A stretch of DNA of 64,000 bases from Metallyticus violacea. Taxonomy: Eukaryota; Arthropoda; Insecta; Mantodea; Metallyticidae. Within the stretch, counting starts at the first letter, position 1, and each line of letters begins with the position of its first letter. The DNA lies in contig CM060843.1 in assembly GCA_030762175.1 (NCBI GenBank), positions 30,655,001 to 30,719,000 on the forward strand, written 5' to 3'. This document shows positions 33,543 through 44,712 of the stretch, in pieces. A model generated the notes under the pieces. That model saw only the letters and a program-made list of their open reading frames with translations. It was not told the origin of the DNA and made no database searches. A program made the translations under genes and the position numbers.

Positions 33543-34510
33543 ATTTTATTGAATTTTAGTAATGTGTATGTTACAATTTTGACTCAATTTTTTAAAATGA
33601 GTTTTTGATGTTTTCACAAAAATGCTCTTAAATGATACCATTAAACTACTGGAAAGACATGATAGCATGAGGCTGCACCAAGGGGACAGAAGGCTCTTCC
33701 AATTTTTGCAGATATGCTTCTTAATTATTTGGCTGCTATGAGGGAGATGTGTAGCTGATAGTTTTGTTGTATGGCCATACAGAATAGATGGACTTCACCT
33801 CTTGCTACACCATTTAAATAATATTCACCCAAAAACACATAACCATAAACATATCAGAGTGGAGCATTTGAAAAATGAAATAAATAATTTTTTGGTGCAT
33901 TACAATTAAATGCATACAGTAACAGGGATATAAGGAGAGCATTGAGAATAATTAAGAACAAATACTGAATGCAACTCAATGCAACAAGATGAAAGAAAGA
34001 CAATAAAGCATTTATCCTCTATTGCGGTAATCTTTCTAATTAAAGAGGCAGAAGTTTTAAACATTATAATATTCATACTGTCTATAAACCTTATAAGAAA
34101 ATCAAATAGATATGACTATGAAGGATGGTCTTCATCTAAAAACATCAGGAGAATATGAAAGACCATGTGAATGCAGAATGGTGTTGCAAGACAGATGGCC
34201 CAACAATAGAAGATAAATGTTAGGAACATCAGCATCATATTAGACTTCTTCAACCTAAAGTCTGCAGTAGCTGAACATTGTATACAATGGCAACACAAGA
34301 TTTTATTTGACCAAACCACAGTCAAAAATGAAAGCTCTGGCTACTGGGATTGCTTCATGTAAACCATAGCCATACTGAGATCACATCACACAAGAAGTCA
34401 TAGAAATAAAATTAAGGGACAATATTTTTAATTGAGACAAAGGTCTACAATTAAGTGAGATGTGGGGGCCAGTTATTGCTATTTTAAAAAATAAGAATTT
34501 ACAGAATTGT

Positions 34511-35019
34511 AATGTGTGAATCAGAACTTTCATTCACAGTTCATGATCTTATTCATTACAGCCTATCCTGCTTAAACAACATCACTTCAGTACAAAAGCT
34601 GGCTATTCGCAGACATTGCACAACTATCCATGGGCTGACCATGATCAGAGGTGACTTAACCTATTCTCTCTGAGATATGTGTGGATGGTGCAGTTTAGAA
34701 CTGCAGCATTATTTTCCAAAATGTCTTCTAAATAATACAGCATGGAAGAAAATGTATTCACTTTAGCGTCAGAAGTGATATCTAGTGGCAGATTGCAGCA
34801 GATTATTTATTGAATTGGGTGCCTTTTTGGCTGTTATGTACAGCCTTACAGGTCATAACTTACATGTCATACAAATTTATACAGATTTTTCTACAAATTG
34901 TCATATGTAACCCATGCATGGGTGCTCTGACGCTCCCATGAGAATAGTTGCATTATGAGTATTTTCAAGGCATGCATTCATTTGTTTACTAGTACATTAT
35001 GTTTGTTGCTTATCTAGTT
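34511..35019. other. Unassigned spacer before the non-LTR cluster
   Basis: Nothing recognisable. The part near 34,560-34,750 could be decayed PLE-E tail. An AAT/AAC-rich run at about 35,020-35,055 belongs to the 3' tail of JOC-A. Confidence 0.5.
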
Positions 35020-35103
35020 TAAATAATAATAATAACTAACAATAATAACTAATATTTACAGTTTTGCATAGGGCTGAATTTTTGTGTGGGAGTGTACTGT
35101 GTT

Positions 35104-37683
35104 TCAGTATACGCGGATTCTTCTATGCTTTCTATGTTGAGGTTCACTTTTACCTATTTGATTTATTAGGGGATTCTTGTGCTTTTTTATTTTTGCCCAG
35201 GTTGATGTGCAGCGGCCTGTTAGTGTTTGCAGGAATGTTGGTGTGTTTAGCTTGGCGTGGATCTGTGTATTTAGTGTGAGGATGGGGACATTTAGTAGTT
35301 TTCGGAGGCAAATATTTTGTTGGGTTTGCATGGAAAGGAGATTAGTGTGGGATGTATTTGCCCATGCTGTGCAAGCATACAGTAAAAATTGCTGTATGAA
35401 AACTTTGAAGAGCACTAACTTTGTTTTATATGCATCTGCTTGCTTCTAAATATTGATGAACACATGTAGATACATTGCTTTGCCTTGTGGATCGTGTTCT
35501 TGATGTGGTTGTTCCAGGTGAGTTTACTGTCCAGAGTTGTTCCCAAGTACTTTGCAGTTGGTTTGCACTGTAGTGTTTGATTGTTTATGCGAATGCTTAT
35601 TGTTTTGGATTGCTTAAGGGTTTTCGAAAAATATATTAATTGGCTCTTGGTGGCGTTTATGGAGATTTTCCATGTGCCTACCCAGGTTAAAAATTTGTCA
35701 ACGTATCTCTGTAGTTCCAATTGATTATATGCAGAATGTGAATTGTGATTATAAATGGCCGTATCGTCGGCATATAATAGGGTTTTGCACTTGTGATCAC
35801 CAGGCACGTCCCGAGTGTACAGGTTGTACAGGAATGGAGCTAGAACGGCTCCCTGTGGTACTCCAGCATTCATGATGTAAGTTTGATACTTGGCTTGTTC
35901 CACTTGAACGTAGAAGCGGCGCTCGTGTAAGTAGCTGGCTAGTATGGGGAGGTGGGACTTCATAGGCGCTATTTGATGATAAAGTTTATACAGGAGGCCA
36001 TTATGCCAGCACTTATCGAAGGCCGCCTCTACGTCAAGAAATAGTGCCAGCGGCTGCAGTTGTTATTATACTCAGTGCTGATGTCGTCTGTTATTTTGAG
36101 TATTTGTAGTTCTGTGGAGTGGCCTCTACGAAACCCAAATTGTTGTGAGGGAAGGGCATTTTGCTCGGGAGTGTGGTGTTGGATCTGGCGAAATATAAGT
36201 TTCTCCAACACCTTGCCCATGCATGGGAGGAGGCTGATGGGCCTGTAAGCTTCAGGGTGGTGCCTGTTTTTGCCCGGTTTAGGAAGCATGATTACTTTGG
36301 CCTCCTTCCATGCATGAGGAAAGTAGTGGAGTTTGAGGCAAGAGTTTAGGAGCTGAGTGAAGTGTACAAGGGATTTCCTTGGCAGGTTTTTGAGGTCCTC
36401 ATTTCTTATGTTATCCGGTCCTGGTGCCTTTTTATTTGGTAGATTGCGTATGGTGTTGTATATTTTGAATGTAGGTGTTCGGCAAAGAGTTGGGATTTTT
36501 CTGCAGGGGAGTAGACTGGGCCTTGTGGAGCGTGTAGTGCCTGAGCTCAGAGGTCCTCTCCAGCAGAGGTTTTGTAGGCTCGCAGTAGGTTCCAGAGCGA
36601 GGCATCGGAGTGTTTTACAGTTTTTAGCTTGTCCTCAAATTGTATTTTCTTGTCTAGTTGTATTTGTTGTCTTATGACGGGCCTAATCCACTGGGAAAGT
36701 GTTCGGAATACTGCAAGTCTAGTGGTCCTCGACTGGCGGAGGTATCTCCGTCTAATGGCGGCTAGACGTTCCACATCTGGTAGGCCTGGGGAGGGGGAGG
36801 GAGGGGGGTAAGAGAGGTGCATTTTCTCTTTGCTGTTTTTATTGAGGCGGTGAAGTTGGCTATGCCTTCTTCGAGCTCCTGTGTTGTATTGTACCGTTTT
36901 CTCGGCTCGGCCATTTGGTGCATTAATATTTTGTATTTATGCCAGTCAATGCTCTGGCTACCAGCTTTTTTGTTGTACGGGCATATGTTGGTTTGCCACC
37001 AATGTGAAATTTAATGGGGAAATGGTCCAAGCCCAGACTGTAGTACACCTGCAGGGTGGGGGGAATGAAGATGCCTCTGTGCAGGATCAGGTCCAGCGTG
37101 TCAGGAGGGATGGAGGGGGTGCTGTGCCAGAAGGAATGATCCGGTGCTGTGCTAATTTCTATGTCGTTATGCAACAGGAGGAAATCAAGGAGATGAGTTC
37201 CAGCGCTGTTGCAAGAACGACAGTTCCAAACCGTGTGTTTTGCGTTTAGGTCGCCTGCAATTAAAATTTTAGAGAATGAGCTAAATAATTTGTCCAAATC
37301 CCTGATCATTCCTTCTAGGCTGGAGGGGGGGGGACGGTAGGCTGCCACGACTGTAATTGGTTGTGCGTTGATTTGTAACTGCACACCGGTACACTGGAGC
37401 GATTCAAGGTGGGGAAGTGTCACCTTGTTAATAGCAACGTCGTTTCTGGTGATCACTGTCGTGCCACCTCCAGGACGTGTCCCTGGTCGGTCCACTCTGC
37501 TGATGTTGTAGCCATTTATCTTGAATGGCCTGTGAGGTTTGAGTTTGGTTTCTGAAATGCAAGCAATTTGAATCTGTTGTCATTTGAGAAAGGCTGTTAG
37601 CTCGTATGTATTTTGGAGAGTGCCATTTGCATTCCACACTAGGGCGGTGACTTTGGGAGCAGCGGTGTGATTTTGTGCTGCCA
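35104..37683 (-). pseudogene. JOC-A ORF2: endonuclease and reverse transcriptase
   Basis: Begins MAAQNHTAAPKVTALVWNAN at 37,683, three bases after ORF1 ends. An in-frame TGA lies near 37,580. Endonuclease boxes are ISETKLKPH, then AAYRPPPSSL, LIAGDLNAKHTVW and LGLDHFPIKF. RT boxes are MLPKPGKNRHHPEAYRPISL, QFGFRRGHSTELQ, a motif A region with a frameshift near 36,055, NAGVPQGAVLAPFLYNLYT, and LLYADDTAIY with intact YADD. The thumb (KYLGTTLDSKLTWNNHI) and C-terminal region end near 35,104. The enzyme would nick genomic DNA and prime reverse transcription from its own RNA. At least three breaks make this copy inactive. Confidence 0.85.
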
Positions 37684-37684
37684 T

Positions 37685-38900
37685 TTAAAGAACAGTTTGT
37701 ATGAATTCAAAGATTATGGTTATTTTGCCGGCAAGCCTATTTGCCGCTTTGAACTTGACTATGGATGACTTTAGATTGGCGATGAACTGCTGTAAGTTGA
37801 ATTCTTTGAACAGTGCGATGATTTCTTTGATGGACGAAGTTTCGTTTGTTTGAGCATTTTTGTCCCCGCCTGCAGTGGCTGCAAATGACACTCCCGGCTG
37901 CACGGGGGCACTGGGAGTGATAGGGGTGGGGGTGGGAGTGGGGGTGGGGAGATTTTGTTTAAAGCTGTTGATCTGTCGGGTTTGAGTTAAGAGTTCTCGT
38001 CTATCCCTTTCGTTTTGAAAAACAGTGCATCCTCTGTAATTAGCGGGATGCTCACTGTTGCAGTTGGCACATGTTGGGGTGAAATTAGGTTTAGTTTTGT
38101 TGGGGCAGTCCTGCAACATGTGTAGGCCGCTGCACAGCATGCATTTGGGGTAAGTGTGCACATTTTGTGGTTGTGGCCGATATTCTGGCAGTTGTAGCAC
38201 TGCGCAATATGATTTTGTGTCTTTTGATATTCTACTTTGACTATAACGTTCATGAGGGAACGTTCTGGATAAATAGATGCGATTTTTCTGCCCTTTCCAT
38301 TATGACATGGTATAGTGGGATGGGCCCCCCGTCGGTCCTGGTGGTGTAGTGGTTACCATACTTGCTCCTACACCCAAGAACGCGGGTTCGAAGAATGGAT
38401 TTTTTCGGGCGTAAAAATCGTAAGTATGGCTTCCTTCGGAAGGGAAGTAAAGCCGTGGGTCCCGTGTCGTACATTTACGGCACGAAAAAGAACCTCAAGC
38501 CTGAAAGAGAGGCCTCTGAGCAAAATTTGTCGGCCGTTTCACGCCCTGAGTTGAATGGGACGCTGATGACCTGAGAGCGTCCATAAATAAATCAACCAAA
38601 AAAATGGGCCTCCCCCGGGATTCCATCTGTCGGCAGTGCAGCAGAGGATACTCTTTGGCCTTGATGGCGTCCGAGATATCCTCTACATCGATGCCCATGG
38701 GCATTCCCCTGATGACGTACCTCAGTGGTTGTTCACTTTTCGGCACGAAAGTGTAGTACTGCAAGTTTGCTTTTTGAAATTCTGGGAGTGTGTTTTGAAT
38801 GTGTCTATGCTTTTGAGCAACAGTTTGAGCCCTTGCGGAATGTTCTGGATATCTAGTGGCAGTGTAACACCATCTATTTATGGACCTGTCAAAACTCTTG
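37685..38900 (-). pseudogene. JOC-A ORF1: zinc-knuckle RNA-binding protein
   Basis: Gag-like protein of the Jockey/X-element kind, which binds element RNA. The N-terminal RRM-like part (YYTFVPKSEQPLRYVIRGMP, then VEDISDAIKAK) is followed by MESRGRPI, where a SINE-A is inserted. Beyond it come CYNCQNIGHNHKMC (C-x2-C-x4-H-x4-C), CMLCSGLHMLQDC and CANCNSEHPANYRGC in a second frame, and a TPTPTPTP linker. The C-terminus (SSIKEIIALFKEFNLQQF) is amphipathic. There is one frameshift between knuckles 1 and 2, near 38,150. The stop is two bases before the ORF2 start. Confidence 0.85.
38331..38603 (+). mobile_element. SINE-A copy inside JOC-A ORF1
   Basis: Plus-strand SINE-A with head GGTCCTGGTGGTGTAGTGG. 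The anticodon-arm and B-box side carry a deletion, and the body matches the 44,713 copy closely. The terminal hairpin has lost ATGTTAAA, giving GACCTGAGAGCGTCC. The flanks repeat ATGGGCC(C/T)CCCC at 38,320-38,330 and 38,604-38,616, a target-site duplication within the gag codons for GRP. Orientation is opposite to JOC-A. Confidence 0.95.
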
Positions 38901-39318
38901 TATTGAGATTAGGTAATTATAGGCACATGATTGGCCAGATTTTTTGAGTCAATCAGAAGTAAAAATTTTTACTATAAATTATCATCTTTAAACCTTAAGT
39001 CTCATCGGACACTTCAGGAGGGCCGTGGCCGACCCTCCTGTGCTGCTGGTTGCTGCAGCCTCAGGTGGTTATTCTGCCGCTGCCAAAAATTCAGCCTCCT
39101 TGAGTATGTTTTGTTTATAATACATGAGAGTGTACAAGTGACGATTCCTATGGGGTCAAACCAGCCAAATAGTTGCAAAAATAACTAATGTTAACTAAAG
39201 TGGTGTAGAGCAAATACAAACATAGTGAGCGCAGTGTACTGTACTGTAGCGCACACTACTTTCCGAGACTGGCCCTTTGTGAGTGCTCAAACCTCCACAA
39301 TGCCGGACAGACACCATG

Positions 39319-41110
39319 GATGAACATCTGAAAATGGACTGTCCATCCCCCAGCAACTTCGCTACCCAGGACGCACCCCCTCCCTCTGCCAATGTCACAA
39401 CCAAGCCGTCACACAACGAAAACCTAGCTACAGACCAGCAGGAAACCCCGCCCCCCAAAATGGCCAGGAAACTATCATCGACCCGAAAACAGCTGCTCTT
39501 CTGGAGCTGAAAAAGGGGTGGCACTATTATACTGCCATCCTGAAAGGGCTAAAGCACATGGACGAGAAATGGGAAAATGTGGCTCGATCACTCAGGGACT
39601 GCATCAACGAAATTCGGTTCAAACGAACTCACTTCACCCGATGCAGGGAAAATTGGCTGCAAGCCAAATCGAAAAAAAAAAAAAAAAAAAAAAAAAAGAC
39701 AACGGTGCTCATCCCTGCCAAGCAGCTATAGTGACAGCAATGGTACTACCTCGAAAGTTGAAGGGGCTACTGTCTCTGGGAAGAAACTCAGAAACAAAGT
39801 TCCGAGACAGCACGAATTCCAATTACACACAACAAACCATTATGATGCTCTATCTTCAGACAGCGAAGAAGAAATGGAGGGGGTCACTACCACTCCACAA
39901 CAAAGCACCAGCAGGCCAAAAATGCCTCACAACCCACAAACCAAAAGTACTCACTCCAAACCCCAAAGGAAACTCAAATTCCCCCTCCTTCCCCCCACAA
40001 AGTCTCCACTCCCACACAACACCAGCAACCCGCTAAACAAAACCCACAAAGTATGACCCATGCCCCAAAACTGTCAAATCCTGCACAAAAACCGACCAAC
40101 CCACCACAAGCAACAATCCCCCCCCCAAAAAACCCTAGAATAATAATCCCGGACACGAGGAAAATCAACAAAACCATCCAAATACTGAAGAACATTTGCC
40201 CAAAACGTGTTAACAAAATAGCTCACGACAGACAAGGCCTGAAGGTGCTGCCCCAGGAAAGACTGCAATTCACATCAGTGCTGGAGGCGCTACAGCGCAA
40301 GGGGGTGCAATACTACAGTTTTATCCCCAGGGATGAACTGCCACTGCGGTTCTCCATGAAAAAACTCCCCCCCCTTTCCTGGATCTTGCCGACATACAAG
40401 AGGACATTGTAGAAAGGATATAACGTCGTGAATGTGAAACATATGGAAAAAGCAGGTAAGCTTTTTCCTATTTTAGTGGTGACCTTGGAACAAAGCGAGT
40501 CCGATAAAAAATTCATATTTGAAAGGGGGATCTGCAATGTAATTGTTAGCATCGAGCACCTTAGAACCCAAAATTCCATCAGTCAGTGTTACAATTGCCA
40601 ACAGCTGGGGCACACGTACAAACTGTGTACACTGCCCTCAAAATGTGTGCTCTTGGGGGAGCACATCGTCTGCTAACATGCCCCAGTAGGGGGATGGAAA
40701 ATGTTACACCTCGCTGCACGAACTGCGGTGAGACTCACCCAGCAAGTTACCGGGGGTGTAACACCTTCCAAGAGGAAAGAGACAGCCGATAGCTGGCAGT
40801 TTTCAAGACAGCTGGAAAATGTACATTCTGTACGGCCCATTACAAACCCGGGGTTTACCAGGGACGACCAAAACTTCGCTGTTACAATGCGAGGCCCACA
40901 AGCCACACGGCACCGCCAAGCGGACAGGCAGCACAAGTAAACACCTCAGATTCAACTTCTGGCCTGGGCGACCTGAAGGAACTCTTCAACTTAAAACTTC
41001 CAACATAACCAAAATCATTGCAAACCTAAAACTACTGACGACTGCACTAAAAAGTGCAGTCATGCAGCAATGTCATGGAAAAATTAGAGGCTATAGTAAA
41101 CTTTATTGAC
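39319..41110 (+). pseudogene. JOC-B ORF1: zinc-knuckle gag-like protein
   Basis: Starts at MDEHLKMDCPSPS (39,319). An N-terminal helical segment LLELKKGWHYYTAILKGLKH is reached in a shifted frame. A run of 26 A at 39,672-39,697 encodes poly-lysine and is also a slippage point. NHYDALSSDSEEEMEG matches the Jockey gag linker, then a Pro-rich stretch. The RRM-like part includes GVQYYSFIPRDELPLRFSM. Knuckles are CYNCQQLGHTYKLC and CTNCGETHPASYRGC, with the middle one disrupted near 40,650-40,690. At least four frame breaks were counted. It would package element RNA; this copy cannot make a full protein. Confidence 0.8.
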
Positions 41111-41130
41111 ACCACATTCACAAATTAAAA

Positions 41131-44100
41131 ATGGCACTCACAGCGGGGTGCACACAACAGAAATTTGTTCCATGCTATGGAAAGCAGATGGCATCTCCAA
41201 TCAGCGATACATGTTTGAAGGCTTCCTGAGGAGAAACAGAATTGACATAGCTTTTTGGGGGGAAACAAAATTGACACAAAGTATAAATTTCAATATTTCA
41301 CAATACACTATCACACGTACAGACAGATTCAAGGGGGGGGGACTGCTATTACAACTAAAAATAATATTGTTTTTGCTTCGGTGAGCCTCCCATTCCTCAG
41401 ATGTCGAGAGTGTACCGCAATGGGAGTAGGCATAAACAATCAAAAGGTCTTGATGGTTGCCGCGTACCGGCCCCCAGGGAGCCGGGGCCTCATAGAGGAT
41501 TTAGAGCGAATTCTTAACAGGCATGAAAGCGTGATAGTGGTGGGGGATTTCAACGCCCACCACCCAGCCTGGAATTCCAGAAAAATAGACCAGATTGGCA
41601 ATTTACTATGTGATTTCATGATTGACAATGACGACGTGGAAATACATGCCCCTTCTGAGCCCACCTTTTATCACCGTGCTGGAACATCTGACCCGGACGT
41701 GCTCAACTTTGTGATCTACAAAAAAATACAATCAAATTCCTATTTAAATGTATTCCACAACCTAGATTTTGATCATCTTCCGTCACTTTCGGTATCTTAG
41801 GCCGACTGTATCGAACCGCGGCCCTACAAGTGCCCGTCATGTGAACGACGGACTGGGATGAATATAAAACACAACTGCGTTCTCTTGCAAACCCCAAAGT
41901 AACTTTAGGCAGCACGTTGGAAGTTGATCAAGCAATAGCACATTTCACTGCCTACGTCAGGACGGCACATTAAACAGCACGCAAAATAACAAAGTCCAGC
42001 CCGAACAGGTCAAGTACTCAGAGGTGGAGCGCTTCATTGTCGGCCATAGGCGCTGCATGTGCAGGTGGCGCGAGACAGGAACCCCGCTCCTTCATCTCGC
42101 TGCAAATTGGTTACGTAAGGTAATCAGATCGCAAATAATCGCCAACAACCATGACAGATGGGAACTAAAGATGAAATCATGCATTCACTCAGATGGAACT
42201 TTATGGCGATTACTGCGCAGCTTCAAAAATGCAGGCGCCAACCGCCCCGACACGGAGGCGCTTCAAAGTCAGACTGGGCTTGTATTCTCCACCAAAGAAA
42301 AGGCCAAATATTTCCTGACACTCTGGAGCAGCAATTCCAGGCGAACCAGGGCAACGACTCCAACCATGAAAATGTGGTGGCAGCCTGGATGGCAGAGTGG
42401 AGACTCACGGGGCAACAAGTAAATAAGTTAATAACAACTCAGGAGGTCTTCAACCAAATTAGACAACTGAAGAACGGCAAAGTCGCAGGCCTGAACAGTA
42501 TGACAAATGAAGACCTCAAGCACCTGCCACGCAAAGCGCTTGTTCAGATAACAAAAACTTACAATGCTAGCCTGTCACGGAACTACTTTCCTGCGACGAG
42601 GAAGCAGGCAAAGATAGTAATGATTTTGAAAACAAGAAAAAATCCTCGGCTACCACAAAATTATAGGCCCATTAGTCTTCTGTCCACAGTTAGGAAATTG
42701 TTCCAAAAAGTCATCCTGTTTCGATGAAAAAACACGGTTTCGGATCTAGATACACTTTCAAAATTTCAATTTGTTTTAGAAAACACCACTCAACAGAATT
42801 ACAACTACTTAAATTCACCGATGACGTAACCGAACAATTTGCCTCCCCCTTGGTACTGTTTCTTGACATGGAGGCCGTGTTCGAGAGGTGTTGGCACTCG
42901 GGAATGATATATAAAATTTACCAGCAGCTACCGCAAATGCGAAGCTACATTACCCTGCTCCATAGTTACCTGACGAATCGCACCTTCCACGTACAGGCAA
43001 CCAACCTAAGATCCACCACTAGAAAGATAAACGTTGGAGTTCCTCAAGAAGTCATCATGGCACCATACCTTTTTTTCCCTCTTCGCCAGAGATTTTCCCA
43101 TTGACCTCCGATGCAAAGTGTTGATATACGCTGAAACGGTAATATACACCAACCACAAGAAAATTAACTTTGCTCTTCGTACACTACGATACACCGAAGA
43201 TTTTCTGAACTTGCTAAATACCTGGAAAATTAAAACCAACCCGAATAAATATCTCCCAGTAATCTTCTCTCTAAAGAAAGCTTAAGCCCAAATTCAAGGT
43301 GCCGCGCCTTGCGTGTGGCCCCTTGGATAACAAAGGAGCATAACCTAGCAACAGGAAAACATTCCAAATTTCCATCAGCCTTAATAGCAATACAAAATAG
43401 CGGATAGCGGTATGCTCATGCTGTTCTCCAAACAGATAACAGCATGCGCATAGCAAGCATACTCTAAGGATGTCATATCCGCCCGCTTCAATTAGGATAA
43501 GCTTTAGCATTATCCTTCTGCCTCACAACCAAAACACCACAACCTTCATCCCATCTCTGCGGTTAAACCCACACTGGGTAGGTACGCAGCAACCACACAC
43601 AGGCTGAGCACTAACCCAGCCTGCCATATTTGCTCGCTCGCTCTCTCTAAAGAGAATGCAGCCAGATGTAAACATAAATGTAGGTGGGGAAGTGTTACCG
43701 TTTCGCCGGCGTACAAAATATTTTGGAGTGACATTGAACTCCACTATGAGGTGGTGGGATCATTTGCGAAATAATTCCAACAGTGGGTGGGGGCACATCA
43801 AAATGTGTGCCCCAGTATTTAAGAGCAAACTTGTGTCGTTGAAGACTAAGCTAATTTTATACAAAGCTTTCATACAAAGTATAATACCTACGCAAGCGCT
43901 GCCTGGGCCCATGTCCCAAAAACAACAATGAAGCATTTACAGACCGTACAATACATCAGCTTAAGAAAACTACTAAATGTTCCACGATCACCACAAATGC
44001 TGTTATACATCGGGAAACACAAATTGAGCCTGTAGCAAACTTTATTGCACATAAAGCACGCAAGACCTGGTCGAAAATTCGAGTTCACCCGAATCTAACA
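41131..44100 (+). pseudogene. JOC-B ORF2: endonuclease and reverse transcriptase
   Basis: Endonuclease begins near 41,131 and reads ICSMLWKADGISNQRYMFEG, IDIAFWGETKL, a frame change at a nine-G run (41,333-41,341), then MVAAYRPPGSRGL, VVGDFNAHHPAWNSRKID and LDFDHLPSL. RT follows from about 42,420: EVFNQIRQLKNGKVAGLNSM, MILKTRKNPRLPQNYRPISL, FRKHHSTELQLLKFTDDV, VLFLDMEAVFERCW (motif A, D present) and VGVPQEVIMAPYLFF, where PQG is PQE. The catalytic box reads VLIYAETVIY, with ADD changed to AET. A JOC-D tail interrupts the thumb at 43,278-43,642. The mutated active site and several frame changes show long decay. Confidence 0.85.
43278..43642 (+). mobile_element. JOC-D 3'-tail insertion within JOC-B
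   Basis: About 365 bp that match the 3' region of the JOC-D copies at 48,168 and 56,645, starting at TTAAGCCCAAATTCAAGG and running through CATATCCGCCCG. The flanks share CTCTCTAAAGA (43,267-43,277 and 43,643-43,653), so this is a real insertion of an extremely 5'-truncated LINE. It contains a 15-bp hairpin (43,411-43,425 with 43,438-43,452). No coding capacity except the last RT codons. Confidence 0.85.
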
Positions 44101-44512
44101 GTCAGAAATATAGGAAGAGGTTCGCCAATCCACAGAGAGCACAAATTCAGGGGGAAAAAAAATTATTCTAAAAAAAAAAAACTACACACAGGCATAGCGC
44201 CTGAAATTGTTGTATACATTGTACATATTAGGTTAGGTGAAGTTTAAGAGTAGATTAAGGTTTAATTATAAGGTTATTTATATGTGTATGTTCATTAAAA
44301 TTATGTCACTCCAACCCAACAAACTTTAATGCATAAGATTTTACAATACACATTATCAAAGGTAAATTATTCTTTCTCGTCCGGCGACCATGTGGATTTA
44401 CCTCATGTCATTAAGATATAGATACACAAATTAACTCTAACTGTAGATACATGTAAAATTAACCTGAAAGGCCCTCTTTTGTAGGCTGCAGCAAATGTAT
44501 GAATAAATAAAT

Positions 44513-44699
44513 CTGAAAATCTACAGCCTCATCCTGGTAAAGTTTGGTTCCGCCAGCCCGAGAGTCTTCTTCTGATCTTGGAGAGGAGCAGTCGCCACCG
44601 CATCTGGGTCTAGGGGCAGCCACCTGACTACCAGAGAACCAGAGGCCGGCATCAGGCAGGGCCCAAGAAGAGCCCCCCTGTTGCACACACCCTCCCATC
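44513..44699. other. GC-rich unclassified segment
   Basis: A GC-rich stretch that continues after the SINE-A at 45,012-45,035. It was the insertion target of that SINE. Its frame on the minus strand is Gly/Ser-rich and unrecognised. It may be 5' sequence of another LINE or old unique DNA. Confidence 0.4.
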
Positions 44700-44712
44700 T
44701 CGCCAGCAGAAG

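Larger units (their letters stand above)
31214..33598 (+). mobile_element. PLE-F: best preserved PLE, with inverted arm and 12-bp TSD
   Basis: A 2,385-bp insertion flanked by TGAGTTTTTGAT at 31,202-31,213 and 33,599-33,610. From left to right: a terminal 47-bp piece, an inverted arm (31,261-31,731) that is the reverse complement of 33,131-33,597, a 5'-truncated RT (31,790-32,616), and a connector plus GIY-YIG (32,676-33,536) followed by the 3' tail. Hammerheads occur once in the arm (-) and once in the tail (+). The arrangement is the classical PLE insertion with a 5' inverted partial copy. It lies inside PLE-E and is therefore younger. Confidence 0.9.
30690..34510 (+). pseudogene. PLE-E: second PLE lineage, split by PLE-F
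   Basis: Disregarding the inserted PLE-F (31,214-33,598), the two halves read as one decayed PLE. The left half has KGLNFAVAPKTV, SNLTKREYKAL, PADKGNATFIMD (DKGN box) and ARKTKKLIKMAGLPAETT. The right half resumes at FDVFTKMLLNDTIKLLERH, then DSFVVWPYRIDGLHLLLHHL (where YVDD would be), then an endonuclease remnant EYERPCECRM and SAVAEHCIQ, ending with NFN-like and LQLSEMWGPVIAIL. The motifs differ clearly from PLE-A to PLE-D and PLE-F and resemble the Poseidon/Neptune type. Stops, frameshifts and an internal deletion before the catalytic box make it dead. No hammerhead was found in its tail. Confidence 0.75.
35020..39190 (-). mobile_element. JOC-A: Jockey-type LINE
   Basis: Minus-strand two-ORF element, about 3.9 kb without its SINE insertion. 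Order from its 5' side: decayed 5' region (39,190-38,900), gag-like ORF1 (38,900-37,685), ORF2 (37,683-35,104) and an AT-rich trinucleotide tail near 35,020-35,060. There is no RNase H domain, as expected for Jockey. Its 5' end abuts the 5' end of JOC-B head to head. Confidence 0.85.
39195..44512 (+). mobile_element. JOC-B: Jockey-type LINE
   Basis: Plus-strand two-ORF LINE of about 4.95 kb after removing a 365-bp JOC-D tail insertion. ORF1 spans about 39,319-41,110, ORF2 about 41,131-44,100, and the 3' tail ends near 44,512 with GAATAAATAAATC. It is closely related to JOC-A and JOC-C in both proteins. Both ORFs are broken by frameshifts and stops. Confidence 0.85.

Noticed and set aside
35064..35449. 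Cys/Phe/Val-rich plus-strand frames
   Set aside because: Antisense shadows of the JOC-A RT C-terminus.
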